A stretch of 64,000 nt of DNA from Polydactylus sextarius (Eukaryota; Chordata; Actinopteri; Polynemidae). The notes beneath the pieces were generated by a model. It was not told the DNA's origin, ran no database searches, and saw nothing but the letters and a program-made list of their open reading frames with translations. Below are positions 1 to 19,800 of this stretch, one piece after another (positions within the stretch are counted from its first letter, which is position 1; each line of letters begins with the position of its first letter). The translations under genes and the position numbers were made by a program. Location of the stretch: contig CM028928.1 in NCBI GenBank assembly GCA_016801845.1, forward strand, positions 11,142,827 through 11,206,826. The letters are read 5' to 3'.

Positions 1-680
1 GCTGACAGCCCATCAGCTCCTATCAGAAGCACTTTTACTGCACTCCATGTAAGCAGAGAGACATCTTGCATCATTCCCTAACTTTCCAGACAGGAGCAAA
101 ATGGGAATATTTTCTAAGCGGGTCTCCCATTATGCTTGTTAGAGGCTCAACACAAGTGCAATCACTCGACGGAAATGAAGGGTACAGCTAAGACTTTCCG
201 ATGCAGAGAGCGAGAGAGCATGAAGGGCTGTAAATTGTTCCAACCGGATATAAGGTAAAGAGCGTTTTTACTTTTGATGCTATGAGGCTGCAAACCCTCT
301 CGAGTCAAAAATATTTTTTTTAGCCCCAGAAAAATATACCAGCTTTCTAGCACAGCACTCCCCCGCCATCTTCAGACAACACTGAAACCCAAATTGCACC
401 TGATGGCCGCTCCATCGGGGTGTGAATGTCAAAGAGCGCAATGTATAGAGGCGCTGTGTGAATGTGTGTAAATGACTAGTAAAGCAATTTAAATGCTCAC
501 AGACTATCACTAGCATTATATAGTGTCAGTCTAAAAGGTTCCTGTGCATGTGACCCATGATTGTTTCTCTGTGTAGTCAACACATCGAATTATCTTAAAA
601 TTAAGCAGAACATCATCACTTCCACGATGCTGACATGTTGGGGATAAAATGAAGAAAGTGGGATTGGTGTAAAATAGGAA
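1..680. other. Sequence downstream of prpf4b
   Basis: No exon of another gene can be supported here. The short open frames have no recognisable domains and no splice context. The only structure seen is an old dispersed repeat near 360-510. The prpf4b transcript probably ends at or just before the right edge of this block. Confidence 0.5.
360..510. repeat. Degenerate dispersed fish repeat fragment
   Basis: The text runs from ACACTGAAACCCAAATTGC through CCTGATGGCCGC to GTGTGAATGTGTGTAAATGA and AGTAAAGCAATTTAAATGC. It resembles a very common teleost interspersed repeat with the pattern GTGTGAATGGGTGAATG...GTAAAGCGCTTT. The match is from memory of repeat text, and I cannot name the family. Confidence 0.4.
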
Positions 681-1745
681 ACATTTTATTACTAAAAAAT
701 TGTCTTATATTGAAGGTGCTCTTTCAGCAGCGTTTCCACAACTATTCTTTATTGAAATCACAAGATTGTTTTCATTTTTTTTAAACCACCTAATGGAAAA
801 AAAACAAAACAAAAACAAATGAATCATACATGAAATGACAGTAACTATGGACTATTTACAACACTGGGAGAGGAGGGTCACAGGTGTGGCTTCAATAGGC
901 CAGCCTTGTTTTGGGTGTTTTAACACAATAGGCTCATACAGGAGGCACTTGAATGTGAGAGCCTTAAGAGCCAGGACCTTGCCAGAGTGCTGGAGGGAAG
1001 AGGAAGGTAAAAAACATGGAAATGTCCAGCAACAGAAAACAATGACTACTGCTTTTAAAATTAAAAAACCAACAAACAAACAAAAAAAATCTTGCTCTAA
1101 GGAGTACATAATATGCATCTATTCCTTCATCACAGACCCCAAGGCCTGAAAACTTAGTTAGGGGGGGAAGGGTGGGGGTGGGGGGTTGCTGTCACATGTG
1201 GGACACTGATGCACATACAGAGCATTTACACAGGCCTGCACCACAGAAATCTAGAGCACGAAGGGTGCACATTCAAAAGCATGCATCGCCCCACGATGAG
1301 CAATGTGGTTTTAAAAAGTGATGTGTGTAGACATTTGCAACTACAACAAAACTCAACTGTCTGCTGCTTGAGATTGTTAATGCAATAGACATACAGTATT
1401 TACAGGAATTATATTTGTCTTTTTAAACATCTGTCACTCCAATGCCAGTTAAATTAAGAAAGAAAAAAGTCCATAACTGCATTGCCGGGTATGAGAAGAA
1501 GTGTACAATAATGAATAGCAAAAAAAAAAAAATTGTCGCGTTCAAGAACAGCTACCATTTCAATGATCTATTTACAATAAAACACAAGTATGTATCCATA
1601 AACAAAATAATGTTGAGGAAGAACAAAAATCCATGACATTCTGAGTAGAAGTCTGTGGGTTGGCTGCCTTGCTGCAGAGATCCTGTCAGAGCTGGTTCAG
1701 TGGTTGTTTCTCCGTATGCTCTGGGAGTGTGTGGCATTCGGGGCG
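680..1745 (-). other. prpf4b: Probable prpf4b 3' UTR with poly(A) signals
   Basis: This follows the prpf4b stop codon on the minus strand and has no credible coding frame. AATAAA hexamers lie on the minus strand at 748-753 and 685-690. The first is followed by GT-rich sequence, so cleavage near 730 or near 670 is plausible. The exact 3' end is inferred; a 3' RNA-seq read or EST would fix it. Confidence 0.5.
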
Positions 1746-9055
<7,310 letters not shown>

Positions 9056-9202
9056 TTTCCTCAGCTGAGGGGACCTTTTCTTCTTCGACTATTTTGACAA
9101 CAGCAGAGCAACGCTATCAAAACACAGACACGCCCTCTGCTGTGCTGGCGACGCATTGCAATCCAGGTACACTAAAATTTAAGTTTTGTCCACCAGGGCG
9201 CG
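9056..9202 (-). promoter_or_regulatory. prpf4b: prpf4b 5' UTR and proximal promoter
   Basis: This lies immediately upstream of the start codon and has no obvious TATA box, as expected for a housekeeping gene. A perfect 12-bp palindrome, CCTCAGCTGAGG, sits at 9059-9070, ending 3 bases before the ATG. A CTCF-like core, CCACCAGGGCGCG (one mismatch to the usual consensus), is at 9190-9202 on the plus strand. The transcription start was not located. Confidence 0.45.
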
Positions 9203-10023
9203 TGCTTGTGTAATTTAACGTTTTCAGGCCAGAAAATAATTCTAATCCATTTTCCTGATAATATTCATATAGTCACATTTTCAATTAACTATTTTTATTG
9301 GTATCGGGATTATACCTTTTAATGATTTGATTAGTATCTTATTATTATTATTACAAAACGTTTTTTTAATTGGCAACACAATTTAACAAAGTTATCTACA
9401 ACCTTAAAAAACTATTCATAGATTTCTGGATAGAGGTGTCAAATGTTCGAAATAGAAACTATACAGTATGGTGTTTGGTGTTGCTATTTTACTGCAGTTT
9501 CTTTACAAAATATCAACTATTGCACTTGGAGCCTCTGGTACAACATGTGAGAGATGGAGAACAGGCTTCAACAAAGATACTGAAACAGTTCTTATACCAC
9601 AGCATGGCCCTGGTCAATCAGTCGTTCGCCTTTCACTGATGCGAGGGGGCCGTGAACCTCAGCGTGCCTCATTGGCATGTTCAATAAAAGTGTCAGATGA
9701 ATGTTTGATTTAAATTCTCTTTTCTATAGCGTGGCATTGGAACAACAAGACTGACTAATATATCGACAATATGCCCAAAGAAAGAATATATTCTAATATA
9801 TATAAAGAGACTAAATTCTGAATGCTGTTTAGTTAGGCGTAATGTTGTGCATAGGACAAATGGTCAGAAGCAAACCAGACAAGAGAAGAAATCTAATACA
9901 TTCACAGAATTGGAAAAACTTCAAGCAGCAGCCTCTAACAGAGCTCATCGCTCGCCTTTCACTGATGCAAAAGCGTTCAAGGGTAGATATAACTTGACAG
10001 TTTTATTGTCGTGCGTGAGCCAC

Positions 10024-10081
10024 CTGGCAGATGGGACAACTGCTCCTGGCAGATGGGACAACTGCTCCTGGCAGATGACGG
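10024..10081. repeat. 22-bp minisatellite, about 2.5 copies
   Basis: Two exact copies of a unit beginning CTGGCAGATGGG and ending CAACTGCTC run from 10,024 to 10,067. A partial third copy starts at 10,068 and diverges after CTGGCAGATG. Exact identity of the two full units points to a recent or actively slipping tandem. Confidence 0.9.
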
Positions 10082-10639
10082 TCCTGCAGGTGTTATCATT
10101 ATCATCATGTGTTTTGTTAAAATCTTGCTTGGATTATCTTAGACTAAAAAAAAACAGAAGAAAAATACTTACTTTGATTCTGTCTCAGATTATGCGACAG
10201 TAAATATATAAAAAGATCTAAAAGTCTGATGGGACTTTGGGGTTTGTGCTGGAGCCTCTCTTGATATAAATATATAGTAAACACAGAGGGTCCAGGGGCT
10301 GTAACTCACAGCCTGGGCCTTCTGCTGAACTGTGATTCTCAGATTTATATGGTAAAGTTGCACGCTGGAGGTCTCACCACAGATTAAAGTGTTGGTTGTG
10401 GAGACATTAGATATTCCATTAGTTGAGAACTGTGTCCCAGCGCAGCCAGTAAATCAAAGAGCTATACCGTACATCGTGAATGTTGTATGTGCTGCTGTGC
10501 AGCCTGGAGAAGAAACTGTCTGACTGTGTGTCATAGGTCTTGTGATGAATAATGTTGTTTGGGCTGTTTGTCAAGATGAAGCTTGGGTTCCAATGTATCT
10601 GAATCAACTAAAGCCAATACATTATATTCATATGTCTGA

Positions 10640-10975
10640 GCAGCAGTTTTGCCTTTTGGGAAAAGTATATTCACTTTCACACACAAAAATCAACACTTTT
10701 CTCACATTTATACTTGAGACGTCAAGTTGGAGCCAAGAGACAGTTTGCTTAACTTAGCATAAAGCCTATAAAGTCTTGTTGTAAGTTTGCCATGCAAAAA
10801 GAGGCGACTCCAGGAATTAACTGCAACGGACCAAGATATCGTCCATCCCATAATGAAATGTCTCATTTTTCAACTCGGTTTTTGTTTGGATCAAACGTAC
10901 GACATAAAATATGAAAATTATAAGCTTTAGAGGTAGTGGATTGTGGGTTTTGTTACCTTTGGACTTCAGCCTCAA
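10640..10975 (-). repeat. Dispersed percomorph repeat, family C copy 1
   Basis: The words TTTGGGAAAAGTATATTCACTTTC, split across blocks, then GGAGCCAAGAGACAGTTTGC, TTAACTTAGCATAAAGCC, and finally AAGCTTTAGAGGTAG with TTTTGTTACCTTTGGAC, occur in the order of a repeat I know from many percomorph introns (GGGAAATACGC... TTAGCTTAGCATAAAGACTGG... GAGCTTTAGAGGTGC... GTTACCTTTGGAC). The copy is degenerate. Related fragments are near 19,850 and 33,510. Confidence 0.55.
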
Positions 10976-13639
10976 GCTTCATTTTTAGGGGTCAGGCATC
11001 AGAGCTGGGCAGAGATGGCAAATAAATATACCGTGCAATAATATCCAGTCCTTGTGTGGTCAAGCATTGTTAAACATACAAAACTTTATTTCAAATTTCT
11101 CTTAAGATCCCATCTGTAAGACAGCATAAGAGAAAATGTGTATGAATGTTATCGCAGAAATGAAAAAAAAAATCTTGGCGTGGATTAAATATTTATGTAT
11201 GTATAGATAATATCACACTTCCTCTGCAGTGTGGAAAATCTTGTTGGTGTGTGCAGTAAAAACTGTGGTAATGTTGCTGATGGAACAACACTCACAGAAT
11301 CAACCGCAACCCCAGAGGTCTGAGTTATGACTTCTGAAGCTGTAGCTGTAGCTGTGCAAAGAAATAAAGCATACAGACGTTCGGTCTGTTTTGACTCTTA
11401 AAGCCTCAACTCTCCAAGCTTCACTGGAGACACAATGAGGATGAGGCCATAAAACATGAGGTCCAACAGATGCACCGTGAAGAAAACCACAGTCCATTAT
11501 AGAGCCAGTTAAAAACACACAGGCGCTTCGCTAACCCACCGTCACCCCCGGCCCTGCTCTCTTCTTTGGGTTTTGTCTTCTGAAGTGGACGAGGGCAGGA
11601 GTTATGGCTCAGAGTGACTTCCTCCGAGTGAAGCGGTGCCACAGATCACAATGCTTCTCAGTACAAAGGAAACACCCGGTTCCATCAGCGCAGATGTTCT
11701 TTCTTTTCTCTGACAGATGTGTACATCTTTATGTCCTTCTTTCCATTCTTCTTCTTTCTGAACAGTTTTGTTTTATGAGCCTCTGATGTTTGGTTTTCTG
11801 CGAAAGCAAGAGCTGGCATAGGAGTTACAAGGGTAGTGAAGTGGGTTTGGATGTATGCCCTAAGCATATGGCCTTGTCGGAAGAGAGAAATTTATGTGTG
11901 CTTCAAGGAAAAATGAGGAAGGCATGAGGAAGGCGGTTTACATTGTCATGGCTTGTGAGCGAGAGGATCGTAGGCAATTTCCTGGAGTCATCACAGGAGA
12001 TTTGAACAAAGGAATCTACAACACTTGATTTTGGGGGAACTATTTGGAGTGAGATTAAAGATGTCTGTGTTAACACCAACATCCCCATAGGTTCGGGGTG
12101 TGGCAGTGAAGAAACTGGTAGTGAGGGAGTGACAAATTAGAAAACAGGAGATGTAGAAGGCCGACGCCTCTCAGCCACATAGTTAAATATGGGTGTAAAG
12201 CGTAACATGGATGATAATCAGGTAGCTAAATGTTGTAGAACAACTCCTAAGTTACAAGATAAACAATGTAAACATTCAGTTTACAAGCTAAAACTCCTGT
12301 ATTGTAACTAGTATTTTAAGTTAGATACAACTGCTAAATATCTAAACACATGGTGATGCTCCATTATTATCCTGAGTAAATGATGACTTTTTCAAATGAA
12401 GCCTTAATCAAGTGCTGTGAGTCTAAACAGAACCTTAACTAAGATTACCACCTTGTGCTTGTACGCCTCCGCCAACCAGCCCAGTTGCAGGTGATTAGTG
12501 TTTAAATTCACGAGTTAACCTTTGACCTTTGACCACAAACAATCTAAAGACTTCATTCTTCAGTGTAAGTGAATGATTTTTCCAAATTTAAAAGAATTCT
12601 CTCAAGTTTTTCCTGAGGAATCACAAGAACAAGACAGGCAGACAACCTGAAAACACAAATGCCCATAGTTACATTTTGTCATCACTGCTTATCAACAACC
12701 CTAGCACTGAATTAATTCTTATAACCATGGCGATTAAGGTGCAATTAATTGTTAAGGTTAAAATGATTACTCCATTGAAGTAACAGATAAACTAAAGTGA
12801 GAATAGTACCATAGTATCTTTGTTTAACTTGCGAGAAGAAAACCACAACCACATCAGTAAATTTCTAGCGTAGTCTCATATGCTGTAAAGTCTCACATGT
12901 TTTAGATTTAAAAAAAACTTAGACCATAACTCCTTTCCTTGAAAATTTAATTGTATGCAGCTCTTCATCGTGAGCTAATCCTGAATTAATCCATATGCTG
13001 ACCTGTGCTAAATCCAAATTCTTATTTTAATCCTAAACTGGTCCATTAAGATTATGAAGTACGGAGATTTTTTCACATATTTCGATTGTGTGAGGACACT
13101 CAAACACACACACACACAAACAAACAGCCTCTTTATCAGGACATACATTCTTTATTTCATAAACCAATCCTTAACATTTCCTTTTGCTCTCTAACTTTTC
13201 CACACCAGAGTTTGGCATTGCCTCTGTTGTAATGAGAGACAAATGTGTTTAGAATTCCGAATGAGAAGGGGCTTTCAGGATGAGTGGGCAAAAAGTCTAT
13301 TTTTCCATTTAAAGTTTACTCCTTCACAGGAATTACAACGGAATGAAGCACTGAGGCAGAATGTGCTGACTCTGTAAATGTGGTCGAACCGCAGATTGAA
13401 GCCCTGCTCAAAACAGACAGATCCTATTATTACACAAGGGGAGAAGAGGTTTGCTGATAACACCAAGACGTTTTCTCCATGTAATACAATCATTCTCTAA
13501 TCACTCATGCTTAAAATGAACTGTGCAGCATACAGCATCAACACACTGGAAAAACTTACCCATAGTGTCAGAAAAATGGATCATTTCACTGTAGATCATA
13601 TTTTAGCTTTAAAAGGGTTGTTTGCGGATCGATCGGTCC

Positions 13640-14045
13640 ACCATTTTCACCCCGGCTGATAGAATTGAAAAACTACTGGATAGATTTCAAGAGATAGAAA
13701 CATTCAGGTCCTTAGAGGATGAATCTTTTTAACCTTAGAGACCGTCTGACTTTTCATCTAGTGCAACCACCAGGTTAAATACAGATTCACCATCTCCAGA
13801 CAGTAAACTAAAACTAACTATGAATATAAGACAACTAACAACATTTTCATCAGCTGCGAGCCACCTTCAAATTTGTGCTAGATTGCAAATGCTAGCATTC
13901 TAACATAAGATATCAACCATGCTAAACATTACCTGCTGAACCTCATCATAATAGCAGCCTGTGGAGTACGTATGTAATATAATAACCTGACTTTAGCCCT
14001 ATGATATTAGCATTGATGCTGCCTCGCAGAGCTGCTTTACTTTCC
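13640..14045 (-). repeat. Dispersed percomorph repeat, family A copy 1
   Basis: Reads in reverse orientation to the copies at about 24,180 and 43,775. Diagnostic pieces, in order, are TACTGGATAGATTTC, GGATGAATC, GACTTTTCATCTAGTGC, GCAAATGCTAGCATTC, CATGCTAAACATTACCTGC and GCAGAGCTGC. These match a familiar fish repeat that contains GCTAACATGCTAACATG and CTGATGAAAAGTC blocks. It is non-coding and heavily mutated. Confidence 0.6.
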
Positions 14046-16249
14046 TTTGCCTTATTTTGGCTTTGAAACTTTAACACATTCAGACTCAAATGTAATGGAG
14101 GTTGTATAGTGCCTGATTCCACTTGCTATAACTTGCTTGTTATTTTCCATTTTGGTTTGTAGCATGCCCTATCTTCACAGATAACCACCACTTGTAGTTG
14201 TGAAATGTTACCACTTCATGACAGATATGTCTGAGTTGGATTGCTGAGCTCAGAGCTGTGTATAAATATTATGTATCAATAACAATATGTTTGCTGTTAT
14301 TATGGAAATCATGTTGAGAAATGTTATAAGTGGTGGTGATAAGTGCTAAATTGGTCGTGTATCGCACTAAATATGACACTACCATGGTCAAACTTGATAG
14401 TTTGAAATAGTAGCAAGCCTTGTGTTCATCAATGATCCACACACTTCAACACAACACAGATCCAAGATGTTGCTAATTTAGACAGTTATAGCTATTCTAA
14501 TTAAAACCAAACTTTCTAGTTTGATCAAACCTCTATAGTTTGGCAAGAAGAACTCATTTTATTCACTAAACAAACAATCATTGACAGCTAGACTAAAAGA
14601 CTGTCTGGATCTCCCTCTATTCTTTCAGTTCTCTCAACTGAATCAGTCTAATGTTGGTAAGAAATAATGCTTCTTCTACTCTTTCCACTGGGGTTGAACC
14701 AACTGAACTGAAGACATTAAAGCATAACCCTAACCCCTACATGTGTAGTCTATTAGCCTAATGGTTGGGTTATTTGTGCGAGTGAAGCCAAGCTGATAGC
14801 CAGGAGTTTAGTTTGAGGTTTGGCTGTTTTTTTCAGGGATGACTCAGCTCTGTGTCTGTGGAGTACGGTATCTAGCACCTCAACCACAACATGACAGTTG
14901 AACATTCATGTGTCGGTCTGAGCAGCTTCATGATTGCGGTGGATCTCAGTCATTTACTTCCCACTGTCTAATCCTCTCTGCTATCATAATGATACAGTTT
15001 AATGGCTGCCACTGGTCTTATGTAATACAGGTCAGTTATTGCTGTAAACAACCACTGAGATGAGTGATCTTTTAATTCTACATGCATGCATTGATCCATA
15101 GCATTTGAAATGTTTCACTTCAGTTGGACTCTTTCCATATTCAACATGCTCAGCTATCATTAAAGCTCCATCATAAGAAAAGGAGAGTTCACACATTCTA
15201 GCAACTAGTTTAATTTTCCCAAGGGTGGATATTTCCCAAATGCACAACTACTCTCATGAATATGGTTGACATTTCCAGACAGCTTTTGAATGAAACAACA
15301 GAACTGAAAATTACAGAGAAATAACATGACATGGTGAAACAATGACAATGTGAAACTTCCAGAGAAGTGGGGATGTTTCCCACTCTGGACTGTAGCAGTG
15401 TCTTTACTGTGTTTACCAACTGGGAGCTTTGAAGCAGCTGAATATAAAACTAAATATCTGTTTGCACCAGCTTAAATGTGGTAAATTAAAACTTTATACT
15501 TTCCTACCTGGTTAAATCTCCTCATCTGCATCATCTGGAGCACTTACTACTTTTGCCACAATGCGACTGAAACACTTGCTATGTTGCTATTGCAAATTAT
15601 AAAAATAGGACAGACTTCTGTACCTCCCATCTGTGCCGGCATATAAAATGTAATATGTCCATTAGAGCCGCTGTCGCCTTGACTAATTTCAACCATTTTC
15701 AGGTTTCTGTACAATTTCCTTGCCTTCATGCTAAAACACTGCAAGCTCGGATTTACAGTTTGCATTTACTCACAAATTAATGATATTTCCTGCACCGTAT
15801 TGTCATAAATGGCTTTTACAGAACTGTGTTGCAGGCAGTTCTTATTTCCCACAATGCACTACTTAATTAGCTTAGAGCTGAATCGTCAGTACTTGACTTG
15901 ACTTCCTGTAAAGCTCTCTTTCTGGTCTCTGCCTCCCCGCTTACTGAAACATTTTTTTTTTTTAGGTCACCCTCATTGGAGAAAAATAATAGGCTACAGT
16001 GCATCATTTCCATGTGGCTAAAGTTTGGCAGAAGTGTTGAGTTCAGTAACTGTTAAATCCCATATAGGAAAATTGTTAATACTCTTCAGCTCCCTAGTGA
16101 TTTTCAGTTGTTGGACTCTCAGCATCTTTGAACATTTTTGTAGTTTTTTCAACACTGTCATTTGTGGCGTATTTAATATTTAACTGTAAAAATAAAAATA
16201 AAAAATTGGAAGAACTAAAAGATGGGCAGTCTTTGCATAATAATACCCT

Positions 16250-16809
16250 GTTGTCAAGGAGGGAGGGGGCAAGGAAGGAAAGAGGGGAGGAAGCTGTGCA
16301 TAAAGAAAGGAGCTGCTTATCCAGACAGTGTGAAGTGAAATGCATTGGATTTAGGAAACAGACTAGACGAGAGAGGAGCTTTTATTTTGAAAGATTAAGA
16401 CTTTGGACTTTTAAAGCTTTTTTTTTTTTTTTTTTTTTTTTGGATGATTTCCGATAATGACAGAAAAAGAAAAGTCTTGTCTAGAGAAATATATATATTT
16501 ATATAACGGGGCGTTATCTCTGACTCTAAAGTCTATCTATTTTTTTTTTCTAAATCATGCCACGTTGAGATTACGCCTGTGATGGGCTGAGCAAAAACGA
16601 AATGATCATCCTCCTCTTGCGTTCACACGCCGCTGTCGGACCGCAGAGAGTGGACTCACCCCAAAACTTATCTAAGTCGTCTTGATCGCTCGGTTCGGCT
16701 ACATTCTTATTTTTCTTTTTCTCAGCCTGCTTATTTATTTACTTTAGCCGTCCTGACCGTCCCGTCCTCCCACCCCCCGGCCCCAGCATGCGGGACTGAC
16801 GTCTGAGGA
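16250..16809 (+). promoter_or_regulatory. pxdc1: pxdc1 promoter and 5' UTR
   Basis: Purine-rich sequence (GGAGGGAGGGGGCAAGG) is followed by a 24-nt poly-T (16,418-16,441) and an AT-rich TATA-like stretch (TATATATATTTATATAAC, about 16,490-16,507). CpG-bearing sequence then leads to the start codon at 16,810. The start has G at -3 and G at +4. The transcription start could lie just after the TATA-like stretch, but this is not shown by the sequence alone. Confidence 0.4.
16418..16441. repeat. Poly-T tract upstream of pxdc1
   Basis: Twenty-four consecutive T, about 370 bp before the pxdc1 start codon. Confidence 0.95.
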
Positions 16810-19800
16810 ATGGCATCGGCTGTGTTTGAAGGGACGTCGCTGGTCAACATGTTTGTCCGGGACTGCTGGGTCAACGGGATCCGAAGACTCATCATCAGCC
16901 AGCGGGGTGAGGAAGAGGAGTTCTTCGAGATCAGGACTGAATGGTCCGACAGGAACATTTTATACTTACATCGGAGTTATTCTGATCTGGGTCGACTGTT
17001 TAAAAGACTTGTAGAGTCCTTTCCTGAGGACAGAAGAGATCTCTCCAAGTCTCCAATGATAGAAGGTTGGTATGAAGAGAAATAACAGTGACAGGAAGTG
17101 ATGGTTAATAATCAAAGATAGGATCTAAATTATGATCAGGAACATAGCTGCTAATTATGGGGCCACAGCTACAGAAGCCCCCCACACCCACTTCAACTTT
17201 CTCTTCATCTGCGCAACTGTAACTAATTCTTGTTTTTATTCCAAACTAAAAAATTATTGAGTTTAAAATGTAAGAAATAGTGAAAACACCCATCAAAAAA
17301 CTGTCTCCAAATTGGTCAATTTATCAGACAACCTCTATAATTTTTAATTATATGTTTATAATTATTTATTATTTATGCTTTTAATACATAATTTACATTT
17401 TGCTTCTCAATGCTTCACTTAAACAAAAACTTTTTTGTCAAATAAATTGCACTTGGTGGGAGGAAGGAGACGTGCACAGGAAAACCTCAGCAAAATTATA
17501 TTCCTGTTTACATCTAGCATCAGATAGCACCACAGCTGCTGTTTGTGTTTGTTTTTCCCCTTTCTTCTTCTGCTTCTTCTTCTTCAAATTTTTGCAGATC
17601 AGACTCTGACCCTTTTACCAGAGCAGCCGCATGAAATAAAACTATAAAAAAAGAAACGTTTACCATGTTTTGAGCTTTTGGGTTTTAAACAGATGTTTCT
17701 TTGGGCATCAAGTTGATGCAAATTATGCCATTTAAGGAAGACGCTTGAAATAGGAATCACTGTGGTTTCAGAGTTAATCTGAAAAAAAAGACTTTAGATT
17801 CACAAGCTTTTGTTTGGATAGCTTAATAATTAACAAAGTCCACTTTGAGACACATCAGCAAACCAGCAAAGCCTACCGTGGATGTATCACATTTGGGTCC
17901 TTGTATATGACTTTGAATTTGATTTTTATCAGACCAGAAACTAACAAAAGTACCAATGTTGATGTTACATGTGAACAGTACTCTTCCAGCATCTGACGCA
18001 CTGTAATTCTTTAGGGGTGATGACGTTACCGAGCCTTTTGGACAGTTATTATATTGATGCTCAGGAGCTGACCTCAGGTCTGAGGCAGATTGATTGTTCT
18101 GCACGGTGAAGACCAGGGTTCTGTATATACTGTAAACCCAGCTGTGAGGTGATGGTTCAAGGGTTGAAGCGTCAGGGATCATCACCATCCAGTCTCCTAA
18201 TTTGGTGTCTTGATTTGTTTTTAGTCATCTAGTGTCACATGAACCACTGAAGTATAATATTATAAGTACTGGCCATTATGCCTAATTCCCTATGTATATA
18301 ATGTGTTATCATAAACCACTGGGGAAGAATAACTTCATTGACAGTCTGAAAAGATGAATTTATGATAATCTGATTTAATTCTGCAATGAAGCCGCATGCT
18401 TTGTAGAGGGCAGTGTTTTGCTATATGTAGCGTGAACCTTTGGCCCTCATGGTTTTGATGTGACACCGTGGTGCCCTGGCATTGCCTGTGGGTCTGGCTT
18501 TGCTCCCAGCTTTTTCTGTGTGCACAATCTCCCCACACAGTCTCCTTGGCACTGTCCTTTTGTCTCCTTTTTCTCTTTTTGTCTCACTGAGCCTATATGA
18601 ATGTTTTGGAAACATCCTGTTAATGTGGACTGGAAAGCTTCGCTTCCTGCCCCGGCACTGAAATAGCTGACGAGTTTGTTGACAGCTCGCTGCTTTGCCT
18701 CTGTCTTTGCCAGTACGGCATGCAGTGCATTTTGGGAAGAGACATTTCAGATCTCATGACTCACTTTTCACTTTTTTTTTTTTTTTTTTTTTGCTGTCTG
18801 TTACCCGTTATATCCTCATTACAACTAGAAGATAAATGTGGTGGCAATAACAGTGCTGGAGCAGACATCAGTGTTTCCTGACAGTCTCATTGATGGGTAG
18901 CAAGCCACAAGTTTAATAACATTCCGCTGATGGCCTTTTTTCTAATTCATATCTCTCTTCATTATTTTATTTGCATCCATTTCAATGCCCACTCAGTCTG
19001 AAAGTTCTGAGACAAAACATAGCTCATGGCCTTTTCTCAGTCCACTTTGCTCCAGTTTCTGGCTCTGCTCATGTTTTCCTGTTTCTCTCCTGCACCCAGG
19101 CAACAGTGAAGGCGTGCAGAGCTTCCAGACTTATGTCATGATGAGAGAGAGAGAGAGTGAGTGTGAGGGGGCGACTGGGAGAGGAGTGGAGTTCCCATAT
19201 TTAGTCCCACTGGTCTGAGAAAGGCCTCGTAACACCACTTACCTTACATGTGACCCTGGAGTGAACACAGACAGGAAGTGATCGCTGTAAGTCAAATATC
19301 AGTGAGGAATGTGAATCCAGCCTGAGTCTGAGATCACTGATGCTTGCGTTTATTCACTACTCCCTTCATAAGAAATTTTCAATAAAGGAATTATACATAG
19401 TTTACTCTTGAACAGTTATGAATCATCACAGGTTATTTAGACTCCTTATTTAGGGGAAGTGTCACATCATGTGATTCATGTGATGGGACTGATGATACTA
19501 ATGTTAAGTTAGCTGTATGTTTGTCAGTAAATACCTCAGAGCTACAAAGCTTAATGATTATTGAATGATTATTGAGCTGTTTCCATGCAAGTGGAGTAGA
19601 CAAAGTAAAATAATGAGTATTGTTGCTAATCCCTTTAGCTGCTAAACAATTAAAGTGTAAGTATGTAGTGTATGTAAGTTTGTCCAAGAAGATATTCCCT
19701 CCTAAAGTTGAGCTCATTAATTAAACCAACCAGAAACGAGCAAATTCATGGCTGGGCCTCACAGCTGTCAATCAACATTTAAATGTGCCAATATGATATA

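Larger units (their letters stand above)
9203..16250. other. Intergenic region between divergent prpf4b and pxdc1
   Basis: AT-rich DNA without a supportable gene. It holds a 22-bp tandem repeat at 10,024-10,081, a dispersed repeat at about 10,640-10,975 and another at about 13,640-14,045. A 17-bp word, TCGCCTTTCACTGATGC, occurs twice (9,626-9,642 and 9,952-9,968), suggesting a small degenerate local duplication. The rest, including 11,000-13,600 and 14,050-16,250, shows nothing I can name. Confidence 0.6.

Noticed and set aside
824..826. HADIKPDN instead of HRD in the prpf4b kinase
   Set aside because: The positions are residues of the protein. The same HAD triad is present in mammalian PRPF4B, so it is a family trait and not a defect.
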